Of a DNA stretch of 64,000 nucleotides, positions 27,154-34,194 are shown one piece after another. The notes beneath the pieces were generated by a model. The model worked only from the letters and a program-made list of their open reading frames with translations. It ran no database searches and was not told where the DNA came from. Source of the stretch: an uncultured Bacteroidales bacterium (lineage in GTDB: Bacteria > Bacteroidota > Bacteroidia > Bacteroidales > UBA932). The stretch covers positions 1-64,000 of the forward strand of contig CAMHKQ010000009.1 of NCBI GenBank assembly GCA_946185745.1, in the 5' to 3' direction. The translations under genes and the position numbers were made by a program. How positions within the stretch are numbered: the stretch's first letter is position 1; each line of letters opens with the position of its first letter.

Positions 27154-28822
27154 ATTGCTCCAGCCAGGCGATGTTGAAGCGGTAGTGGAGTCGGCTGGAG
27201 AGGAGGTGGATGACGCCGTCGGGGGTCTGGGTGCAGGCGAGGTAGCCCTTGGGCTCGGCGTGGCCGGGGTCCATGGTGAAGGAGCCGGTCCAGGCTCCGC
27301 CGTCGTAGGTGCGGCCGCTGCCGTCGGTGAGCAGCTTGCGGACGGGCCAGGTTTCGCCTTCGTCGTAGGACAGGGCTGCGAACATGCCGTTCTCGCCGAA
27401 TGAAATCAGCATGATGGGGCCTTCGTTCAGCCGCCTCAAAACCAGCCTCTGGCCGCTGTCTATGGGCGGGAAGGCGCTGGCTGAATACTCCCATGTATAT
27501 CCTCCGTCAGTGGAGACGCTTTTCGGCATGCGGCCGTCTATGGGCATGCCGCGGCCAAAGGCGAGGAGGGTGCCGTCGGACAGTTCCACGACGCTCGCAT
27601 GGATGCCGCGGATGGTGCCGCCGGTATCCTGCCAGCTGAGGCCGTCGTCGGTGCTGATGTGGACTGCCGTGCCGTCCTGGCCGCCCGCTCCGGCATCGCA
27701 GCATTGCAGGAGGGTACCGTCGCGGAGCACAAGGGTGCCCGCGATAACCTGATGCCTGACTTCGTGCCGGGGCTCCACCAGCTGCGGGAGGCTCCAGGTC
27801 TTGCCGTTGTCGCTGCTTCTGCGCATGCAGAGGGCCAGGTTCTGCCAGTCTCCGGAGTTGGCGACGCCGTTCATGTGCAGCAGGGTGCCGTCGGGGAGAT
27901 GCGCCAGCGCGCTGCCGGTCACGTTCCTTGAGGGCACGGAGAAGAAAAGGCTGGCTGGAGCCCATCTGCCTTTGCGGAAACGGGAGCTCAGCACCACCAT
28001 TTCGCGGCCGCTCTCCTGTTCGCAGGTGAACCAGATGGCCAGGAGGTCGCCGTTGTCGCACCAGGTGACGGCGGGCTGGTGGTTGTGGCTGTAGAAGGGG
28101 GTTTCAGGACTGTCGGGGGCGATGACGAAGGGTATCGGTTCGAGCCACAGGGCTGCCTTGGAAGGACGTTTCCAAATGCCTTTAGACTGCTTTACGCGAG
28201 GGGGCCTGCCTGTATGGAACCATGCCTTTTCCGCGGGTAGTGGAGAAGGGTCGCACTCGATTACCCTGAAACCTATCTGCGTATGCCTGTCCGTGGGGAT
28301 TGCGGCCATCCTGGCCTCCCTGCGGACATATTCCATCGGGGTGTTGTGGCTGCCGCCCCTGGTCGCCGCGAATCCCTCCGCATAGAGGTCCGCGCACCAT
28401 TCTTCCACATTTCCGAGCATGTCGTAGAGGCCGTAGGCGTTGGGGCTGCCCGTCGCTACGGTAAGTGGCATGGCGACCAGGTTGCGCTCGGTCTGCTGGT
28501 GCCTGTACAGGGCGGGGGAGAGGGTGTCGGGGCCGCAGGCGAATTCCCATTGCTCTTCGGTGGGGAGAGTGTAGTGCTTCCCCGTCTGCCGGGACAGCCA
28601 GTCGCAGTAGGCGAGGGCGTCATGCCAGCTTACGTTCACCACGGCCTCGTCGTCGGCGACGGAAAAGCCGCCGTCTCCGCGAAGGGCTCTGTGCGAAGGG
28701 TCGAATGCTTCGTACTGGGCGTTGGTGATTTCCGTGGCGCTCATGCGGAAGGGCGCGCCGGGGAAGGGAACCTCCACCATTGAAGGAAATAATGTGAGCA
28801 ATAGGAAAAACAGCTTCGACAT
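27152..28822 (-). CDS. Exported SUMF1-like / sialidase-like (BNR) fusion protein
   Basis: The start at 28822 (MSKLFFLLLTLFP, signal peptide) is preferred over the track's 669-aa ORF, whose extension crosses the promoter and the divergent gene. Residues about 20-175 form a formylglycine-generating-enzyme-like fold (TEITNAQYEAF, WEFACG, YGLYDMLGNVEEWCADL, IGFRVIE). The copper-binding Cys region of true FGE reads EYVRREAR, without Cys, so that chemistry is unlikely. Residues about 200-556 form a six-bladed sialidase-like domain with four Asp boxes (SSDNGKTW, STDDGLSW, STDGGYTW, SYDEGETW). I infer glycan binding or hydrolysis outside the cytosol. Confidence 0.8.
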   Translation of the reverse strand: MSKLFFLLLTLFPSMVEVPFPGAPFRMSATEITNAQYEAFDPSHRALRGDGGFSVADDEAVVNVSWHDALAYCDWLSRQTGKHYTLPTEEQWEFACGPDTLSPALYRHQQTERNLVAMPLTVATGSPNAYGLYDMLGNVEEWCADLYAEGFAATRGGSHNTPMEYVRREARMAAIPTDRHTQIGFRVIECDPSPLPAEKAWFHTGRPPRVKQSKGIWKRPSKAALWLEPIPFVIAPDSPETPFYSHNHQPAVTWCDNGDLLAIWFTCEQESGREMVVLSSRFRKGRWAPASLFFSVPSRNVTGSALAHLPDGTLLHMNGVANSGDWQNLALCMRRSSDNGKTWSLPQLVEPRHEVRHQVIAGTLVLRDGTLLQCCDAGAGGQDGTAVHISTDDGLSWQDTGGTIRGIHASVVELSDGTLLAFGRGMPIDGRMPKSVSTDGGYTWEYSASAFPPIDSGQRLVLRRLNEGPIMLISFGENGMFAALSYDEGETWPVRKLLTDGSGRTYDGGAWTGSFTMDPGHAEPKGYLACTQTPDGVIHLLSSRLHYRFNIAWLEQ

Positions 28823-28827
28823 ATCTG

Positions 28828-28835
28828 CAAATTTA
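28828..28835 (-). promoter_or_regulatory. -7 box TAAATTTG of the SUMF1-sialidase gene
   Basis: Perfect minus-strand TAnnTTTG five bases before the ATG; a leaderless mRNA is predicted. It fixes the start at 28822. Confidence 0.7.
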
Positions 28836-28846
28836 CGAAAAAAGAC

Positions 28847-28854
28847 TATCTTTG
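28847..28854 (+). promoter_or_regulatory. -7 box TATCTTTG of the YpfJ-type gene
   Basis: Perfect TAnnTTTG 23 bases before the ATG at 28878. It is divergent from, and only 11 bases away from, the opposing -7 box. Confidence 0.7.
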
Positions 28855-28877
28855 CGAATAACCAAATCAATATCAAG

Positions 28878-29704
28878 ATGAATCTGGAAGGAAGAAGAAC
28901 CAGCAGCAACGTGGACGACCGCAGGTCTCTCGGCGGCGGCAAGGTTGCAGGAATGGGCATCGGCGGCATAGCCGTCATCGCCCTCATTACTTGGCTTCTC
29001 GGCGGCAATCCGCTCAGTGTCATTTCCCAGGCCGATCTGGGCGGCATGATTACCACCCAGACCGAGGGCAACCGCGAATTCACCCAGGAGGAGCAGGAAC
29101 TCGCCCAGTTCGCCAGCCAGATCCTGGCCAGCACCGAGGACGTGTGGACCAAGGTCTTCAAGTCGATGAACCGGACTTACAATCCGCCCACCATGGTGCT
29201 CTTCACCGGTGCGGTGCAGTCGGGCTGCGGCAATGCCACTTCGCAGACCGGTCCTTTCTACTGTTCCGCGGACAAATGCCTGTATATCGACCTGAGTTTC
29301 TTCTCGCAGATGAAGAACCAGATGAAGGCCGGGGGAGATTTCGCGTACGCCTATGTGATCGCGCATGAAGTCGGCCACCATGTCCAGAACGAACTCGGTA
29401 TCCTGCAGCAGGTCAACAATATACGCGCGCGTTCCAATGAAGTGACCGCCAACGAATACAGCGTCCGCCTGGAGCTCCAGGCGGATTTCCTGGCAGCCTC
29501 GAAAAGGGCGACCTCGAAGAGGCGGTGAACTGCGCCGGCAAAATCGGCGACGACTTCCTCCAGAAGCAGGCCTATGGCCGCTCCGCTCCCGACACCTTCA
29601 CCCACGGCACCTCCGAGCAGCGTACCAGGTGGCTCTACAAGGGCCTCTCCACCGGCGACATGAACCAGATGGATACCTTCAGCATCGCTTACAACAGTCT
29701 GTAG
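28878..29704 (+). pseudogene. YpfJ-type neutral zinc metallopeptidase, frameshifted
   Basis: The first reading frame (from MNLEGRRTSSNVDDRRS) has one membrane helix (MGIGGIAVIALITWLLGG) and the zinc site HEVGHHVQNE, and runs normally to QADFLA near base 29496. It then ends in an unrelated tail (SKRATSKRR, stop at 29526-29528). The missing C-terminus continues in another frame from about 29498 as LEKGDLEEAVNCAGKIGDD ... FTHGTSEQRTRW ... to a TAG at 29702-29704. Relatives carry roughly 13-16 residues between QADF-x-AG and LE-x-GDLEEA that are absent here. The damage is therefore an out-of-frame internal deletion, not a single-base error. The HExxH half could still be made. Confidence 0.8.
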
Positions 29705-29790
29705 TGTTTTTTCGTAAAGCGTTAATAATCAATCTTATACGTAAATCCTCCTATGTGAAAGTGCATAGGAGGATTTGTGTAATATGTTGC

Positions 29791-30114
29791 TAATCAGCAA
29801 GTTGCAGAAAACGTTTTTTTTCCGGATGCCGCGCGCGGCGGCGGAGTCTTCCAGACGGGCGGCCGGACCTCCGAGGGGGCTCTGCCCCCTTATCCGCTAC
29901 TCTACCCCCGCCCCTCCCGGCCTACCGACATCGCTTGCGTCGCAAGCTCCGTCCCGGCCTCCGGGGGGCGCGTTGAGACGCGCCACCAATTTCCGCTCCG
30001 CTGTCCGCCGCTCCCGAACCGGCAGTCGCCTCAGGGTAGTGCAGCCCGCCAGCCTGTACTGCCGCGGAGGCGAGTTGCCGTGGCCGGCGGCAGGCTTTGC
30101 GTGATTATCAGCAA
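29791..30114. repeat. GC-rich intergenic repeat island (copy A of a two-block element)
   Basis: It fills most of the 480-base gap before the ABC operon. Block 1 (29841-29867, 27 bases) and block 2 (29990-30010, 21 bases) recur exactly, inverted, at 49171-49197 and 49117-49137. Between them lie hairpins GGGGGC/GCCCCC, GCTTGCG/CGCAAGC and GGCGCGT/ACGCGCC that copy B lacks. Near-identical direct repeats (TAATCAGCAA 29791-29800, TTATCAGCAA 30105-30114) flank the island and could be a target duplication. The 110-aa ORF in the track here is low-complexity translation of the hairpins and is not called. Confidence 0.7.
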
Positions 30115-30130
30115 AAAAAGTTCAAAAAAA

Positions 30131-30161
30131 TTTGGAGGTTTAAAAATTTGTTGTACCTTTG
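30131..30161 (+). promoter_or_regulatory. Promoter of the ABC-GntR operon, with possible operator
   Basis: TTTG at 30131, 19 bases, then TACCTTTG (30154-30161). Just downstream, AGTGCACT followed by ACTAATGAACTAACACACT contains repeated ACTAA/CACT units, a plausible operator for the GntR protein encoded at the end of the operon. The promoter is strong; the operator is inferred. Confidence 0.65.
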
Positions 30162-30186
30162 CAGTGCACTAATGAACTAACACACT

Positions 30187-31017
30187 ATGATAAAAGTCAA
30201 TAACCTTTGTTTCAGCTACGGTCAGACACCGTGCCTGGAGAATATCTCCCTCTCTCTGGAGGAGGGGAAGATCTACGGACTCCTGGGGGAGAACGGAGTG
30301 GGCAAAACCACTCTGCTGACCCTTCTCTGCGGCCTCAAGAAGCCCCTTAAGGGCTCTATCGAGGTCGACGGCGACGTTCCTTTCAACCGTCATCCTTCTT
30401 TCTTGCAGGACTTGTATTACCTTCCGGACGAAGTGTCCGCAGTGAATGAAGTGGCCGTCCGATGGGCTGCCAATACCGGCAAGTTCTGGCCGAATTATTC
30501 GCAGGACAGGTTCATGGAGGCCATGAACATCTTCGAAACGAATGCCGAAATGAAGATGAACCACATGAGCGCCGGCCAGATCAAGAAGACCTATATTTCA
30601 TTCGCGCTCGCGTGCGGAGTGAAGTATCTCTTCCTCGATGAGCCCACGAATGGTCTGGATATCCCCTCCAAGGCGCAGTTCCGCAAGGTTATCATGTCGC
30701 TTACTCCGGAGGACAGCACCATAGTCATCTCCACCCATCAGGTGAAGGACCTCGAGAACATCATCGACCCCATTGTCATTCTGGACAAGTGCGATGTGCT
30801 CCTGAACGCTTCGGTGGCCGAAATCACCGACAAGCTGTATTTCGACTACGGCACCACCTTCAATACGGCTTCGCTCTACAGCGAACAGCTGCCCGGCGGT
30901 TTCATCCAGGTGTATCCGAATACCGAAGCCAGGGAAAGCAAGGTTAACGTGGAGGCTCTCTTCAATACCGTACACAAGCATAAGGATCTCATTAAAGGAA
31001 TGTTCAGCCATGAATAA
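30187..31017 (+). CDS. ABC transporter ATPase
   Basis: A 276-residue cytosolic ATPase with Walker A GENGVGKTT (about 38), signature MSAGQIKK, Walker B YLFLDEPTNGLD and the switch His in VISTHQ. The C-terminal 60 residues resemble those of YtrB/EcsA-like exporters. It pairs with the overlapping membrane gene (8-base overlap) and a YtrA-type GntR regulator. Such operons are usually repressed by the GntR protein and induced by envelope-active compounds; the substrate is unknown. Confidence 0.88.
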   Translation: MIKVNNLCFSYGQTPCLENISLSLEEGKIYGLLGENGVGKTTLLTLLCGLKKPLKGSIEVDGDVPFNRHPSFLQDLYYLPDEVSAVNEVAVRWAANTGKFWPNYSQDRFMEAMNIFETNAEMKMNHMSAGQIKKTYISFALACGVKYLFLDEPTNGLDIPSKAQFRKVIMSLTPEDSTIVISTHQVKDLENIIDPIVILDKCDVLLNASVAEITDKLYFDYGTTFNTASLYSEQLPGGFIQVYPNTEARESKVNVEALFNTVHKHKDLIKGMFSHE

Positions 31018-31831
31018 TACATTTGATATCAAGAGGTTCTGGAAGTATTTCGTCTACGACCTCACCAATGCGAAGAACAACTGCGGGCTCACCCTGCTCA
31101 TCCTCGGCGGCATGCCCGTGTTTATGTTCTTCTTCTATGAACTCTTTTCCTTCATAGGCGCCGGCTCTTTCTCTCCTGTGCACTTGGGAGCTAAGATTCC
31201 TTCCATAATCACTGCTTTTGCAGTGGCCGCGCTTTACTTCCCGGCCAAGCATTATGGCCTCATTACCGACAAGAAGGCAGGCTCGTCGTGGATACTTCTG
31301 CCCGCATCCAAGCTCGAGAAGTGGTTTTCCATGCTCCTTGTGACATGCGTGGTGGTGCCTGCTTTCATGCTGGCCGAGACTGCTGCCTGCGAAGGTTTGC
31401 TTGGTCTCATCTTCCCGAATACATACGGTGAAATGACTATCGCCGGCATGGCCGGAGGCCTGAACACTGCCTGGAACGAGCTGTCGATCGACGGCGGTAT
31501 CACTCTGCTCATGAGCTGGCCGTACACCCTGTATCTGGCCTGGTGTTTTACCATCCTCGTCTTCACCCTCGGCTCCATCTGCTTCAAGAAGAGCAAGATA
31601 GGAAAGACTTTCCTGGCCCTCTTCCTGCTCAGCCTCGCGCTTTCGATAATCGTGGCTGCGGGTGTCAGGATTTTCGCCGGTGCGGGCTTCGAGATGCATA
31701 TTGATGTGGATGAAATCAGCGATGAAGGATTCTTACGCATATTAAAGACTGTGCAGTATGCCATGTATGTGATCGAATTCGCTCTCGTGGATTTCCTCCT
31801 CTATCACAGAATCAAGACTATAAAGCAGTAA
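31010..31831 (+). CDS. ABC transporter membrane subunit (ABC-2-like)
   Basis: A 273-residue membrane protein with about six hydrophobic segments (GLTLLILGGMPVFMFFFYELF, IITAFAVAALYFPA, MLLVTCVVVPAFMLAE, TLYLAWCFTILVFTLGSIC, FLALFLLSLALSIIVAAGV, VIEFALVDFLLY). The block DKKAGSSWILLPASKLEKWF is typical of Bacteroidetes permeases next to GntR/ABC genes. Partner of the ATPase encoded upstream. Confidence 0.8.
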   Translation: MNNTFDIKRFWKYFVYDLTNAKNNCGLTLLILGGMPVFMFFFYELFSFIGAGSFSPVHLGAKIPSIITAFAVAALYFPAKHYGLITDKKAGSSWILLPASKLEKWFSMLLVTCVVVPAFMLAETAACEGLLGLIFPNTYGEMTIAGMAGGLNTAWNELSIDGGITLLMSWPYTLYLAWCFTILVFTLGSICFKKSKIGKTFLALFLLSLALSIIVAAGVRIFAGAGFEMHIDVDEISDEGFLRILKTVQYAMYVIEFALVDFLLYHRIKTIKQ

Positions 31832-31834
31832 GCC

Positions 31835-32182
31835 ATGGAATTCGACAACAACAGGCCAATCTATCTCCAGATTGCAGACGCCTTCTGCGACAGGGTCCTC
31901 TCGGGAGAGATAAAGGCGGAGGACCGTATCCCTTCGGTGCGCGAATACGGCGCATCCATAGGGGTGAATCCCAATACCGTGGCGCGCTCCTATGAGAGGC
32001 TCACGTCGCTTGGTGTAATCTACCAGCAGCGTGGAATCGGCTTTTTCGTATCGATCGATGCCAAGGACATAATCCTCAAGGATGCGCGCGAGCGCTTCTT
32101 CAGCGAGGAACTCCCGAAGTTTGCCGAAAGGGCGAAGCTCCTGGGAATCACGCCGAAAGAATTGTGTGAAAAGATTAGTTAA
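31835..32182 (+). CDS. GntR-family regulator, YtrA type
   Basis: A 115-residue DNA-binding protein. The winged helix covers residues 1-75: PIYLQIADAFCDRVLSGEI, RIPSVREYGASIGVNPNTVARSYERL, and the wing GVIYQQRGIGFFV. Only a short helical tail follows, as in the YtrA subfamily, which lacks a large ligand domain. It is the last gene of the ABC operon and probably autoregulates it. It converges on GSCFA with a 3-base gap. Confidence 0.9.
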   Translation: MEFDNNRPIYLQIADAFCDRVLSGEIKAEDRIPSVREYGASIGVNPNTVARSYERLTSLGVIYQQRGIGFFVSIDAKDIILKDARERFFSEELPKFAERAKLLGITPKELCEKIS

Positions 32183-32185
32183 ACT

Positions 32186-33037
32186 TTATACCTGGTGAAT
32201 GGGGCGGTGCGCTGAACGGCGCGCCGCCTTTTCGTTCAGGAGCACCTGAGGCAGATCGGCGCTTTCAACCGCGCATTCGAGGAAACGCTGCCAGATGATG
32301 TCCTCGGCCAGCCTGGAGGGATGCACGAGGTCGTCGGCGTAGTAGCGGTAGTCGCGCAACTCGTCGAGCAGGATCTCATAGGCCGGGAAATAATCGGCCT
32401 GGACCTTGGCCAGCGAAAGCTGGAGGGTGGCTTTGCTGAGCGTGTTGGCATGAGCCCCGTCGCCCAGGTGGCGGATGGGGGAGACGGTGAAGATGAACTG
32501 CTTACCGGGATGGCTGCTTACCAGCAGTTGCAGGAGGGCGAAGATGTGGGTGACCCCCAGCATTTCATGGGAGAATTCCGATGCCGGGCGCTTCAGGCAG
32601 TTGGACACCACATCGCCGTTTTTTCCCCTTTTCCAGACCATTGCGGTGCCCAGGGTGACGATGACCTTGCTGCAGCTTTTCCAGAATGCGGAAGCCTCTG
32701 AAAGCGAGGCGTTTGCGTTCGCGAGGAACTCTTCCTGCGTGGCCCTTGCAAAGGAAGTGTGGTGGGAGAAGGAGCAGATGAGCCCCGCTCCGGCGCCCAT
32801 CTCCACGCAGTCCGCGTCCCTGAAGGGCTGTCCGTTTTCGAGCCTGGCGACGGCGTTGCAGATGGAAACGGGGTTGTACAGCGTGCCGAAGGGGTTGACG
32901 CACACGTCGAAACCGCCGTCCGTGAGCCTCGAGCCCATGCTGTCTGCAAAACAGCTTCCAAGAACCATTATCTTGTCTTCCAGGCTGATGCGCGCGTCCA
33001 TCGGGCCGGCGGATACGGGGGTGCTGAGTTTTATCAT
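32186..33037 (-). CDS. GSCFA domain protein
   Basis: The family is named after its motif, seen here as VLGSCFADSMG near residue 26. The 283-residue protein has the SGNH-hydrolase-like order: GSCFA block, NPFGTLYNP, CSFSHHTSF, VTLGTAMVW, TVSPIRHLGDG and the C-terminal YYADDLVHPS with a possible catalytic Asp/His. No signal peptide. The substrate is unknown; an esterase or acyl-transferase role is inferred from the fold. A -7 box lies only four bases upstream. Confidence 0.85.
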   Translation of the reverse strand: MIKLSTPVSAGPMDARISLEDKIMVLGSCFADSMGSRLTDGGFDVCVNPFGTLYNPVSICNAVARLENGQPFRDADCVEMGAGAGLICSFSHHTSFARATQEEFLANANASLSEASAFWKSCSKVIVTLGTAMVWKRGKNGDVVSNCLKRPASEFSHEMLGVTHIFALLQLLVSSHPGKQFIFTVSPIRHLGDGAHANTLSKATLQLSLAKVQADYFPAYEILLDELRDYRYYADDLVHPSRLAEDIIWQRFLECAVESADLPQVLLNEKAARRSAHRPIHQV

Positions 33038-33041
33038 AATG

Positions 33042-33049
33042 CAAATTTA
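33042..33049 (-). promoter_or_regulatory. -7 box TAAATTTG of the GSCFA gene
   Basis: Perfect minus-strand match four bases before the ATG; leaderless mRNA predicted. It lies two bases from the opposing -7 box at 33052. Confidence 0.7.
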
Positions 33050-33051
33050 AT

Positions 33052-33059
33052 TATCTTTG
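33052..33059 (+). promoter_or_regulatory. -7 box TATCTTTG of the OM protein-nucleotidase operon
   Basis: Perfect TAnnTTTG 19 bases before the ATG at 33079. The two divergent promoters occupy the same DNA, so polymerase binding should be mutually exclusive. Confidence 0.7.
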
Positions 33060-33078
33060 TAAAATAAACTCCCGTTAA

Positions 33079-34194
33079 ATGAGAAAACTCCTGTTCGCCG
33101 CGGCCGTACTGCTTTTCCTGCCACTGCATTTGCAGGGCCAGTCCGCGTCGTTCAGGTACGGCACCGACTTCGACTATTTCTTCGAGAACAGGGAGTTCGA
33201 CGCTATCCGAAACACATATTATGGCCAGGATGGGCTGCTTCCGGTCGAATCCTGTACTTTCAACTCGCTGGTGCTTACTCCGAGCATCGGGCTCAGCATG
33301 CCCCAGAGCCCCACGGTCCGGCACAGGTTGACGCTGGGAATCGACATCCGGCGGGACATGGGTTCCGGGGCGGTCAGCCGGAAGACTCTCGACGAACTTG
33401 TAGTGTATTACGACGCCCGCGCGAAACTCGGCGACGGGAGCTCTTTCAAGGCCGTGCTGGGAACGTTCCCTGCCCGTTTCCGGGAAGGGGAGTACGGGAC
33501 CGCCTTTTTCTCCCGCAACACCCTGTTTAACGACAGGAACATGGACGGGCTCCTGCTCAAATACAGGACACCTCGTTTCTATGGCGAACTGGGCGCCGAC
33601 TGGATAGGCATGAAGACCCAGACCGGCCGCGAACGTTTCATGATAGTGAGCGCCGGAAACTGGAAGCCCCTGGACTGGCTGGACGCCGGCTGGTCGGGCA
33701 CCTTCTACCATTATGCAAGCAGCGAAACCGTGCACGGGGTGGTGGACAACAATCTGGTCGGCCTTTACGTGAGGGCCAATTTCGCGCAGAGGACCGGCCT
33801 GCAGGAGCTTTCTCTCAAGCTGAGCGGCCTCTTCACCTACCAGTGGGACAGGAAGTTCGAGCCTTCGCAGAGTTTCCCCATGGGTTTCGAGTCCATGGCT
33901 GTAGTGCGCAAATGGAACGTGTACCTGTCAAACTGCAGCTATGTCGGCGACAATCTCCAGTATCTCTACAGCCACACCGACGCCGGAGGCTTCCAGTACG
34001 GAAGCGCCCTTTACTTCGGCGATCCGTTCTACCAGTGCCCCTTCTGGGACAAGGTGGAGCTCGGCTGGGAGCCCCGTATCAGCGACCTCATCTCGCTCAA
34101 GATAGATTTCCAGTTCCATTTCAGCGACGGGGGCTTCCTTGGCTGGATGCAGCATCTCGGCTTCAGCTTCAATCTCGACAAAAAACGCTTATGA
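33079..34194 (+). CDS. Outer-membrane beta-barrel protein of unknown function
   Basis: A 371-residue protein with signal peptide (MRKLLFAAAVLLFLPLHLQGQ) and repeated amphipathic strands (FRYGTDFDYFFENREF, HRLTLGIDIRRDMG, PRFYGELGADWIGM, DAGWSGTFYHYAS, LGFSFNLDK). Probably a 14-16-strand porin-like barrel. No closer family is recognised. It is translationally coupled by ATGA to the nucleotidase lipoprotein, which suggests it passes or binds a substrate or product of that enzyme. Confidence 0.72.
   Translation: MRKLLFAAAVLLFLPLHLQGQSASFRYGTDFDYFFENREFDAIRNTYYGQDGLLPVESCTFNSLVLTPSIGLSMPQSPTVRHRLTLGIDIRRDMGSGAVSRKTLDELVVYYDARAKLGDGSSFKAVLGTFPARFREGEYGTAFFSRNTLFNDRNMDGLLLKYRTPRFYGELGADWIGMKTQTGRERFMIVSAGNWKPLDWLDAGWSGTFYHYASSETVHGVVDNNLVGLYVRANFAQRTGLQELSLKLSGLFTYQWDRKFEPSQSFPMGFESMAVVRKWNVYLSNCSYVGDNLQYLYSHTDAGGFQYGSALYFGDPFYQCPFWDKVELGWEPRISDLISLKIDFQFHFSDGGFLGWMQHLGFSFNLDKKRL

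Noticed and set aside
29841-30010. CRISPR array
   Set aside because: The repeated blocks occur once each per locus, without regular spacers and without cas genes.
29775-30104. 109-aa ORF in the repeat island
   Set aside because: Arg/Pro/Ser-rich translation of hairpins and repeat blocks; no start context and no homology features.
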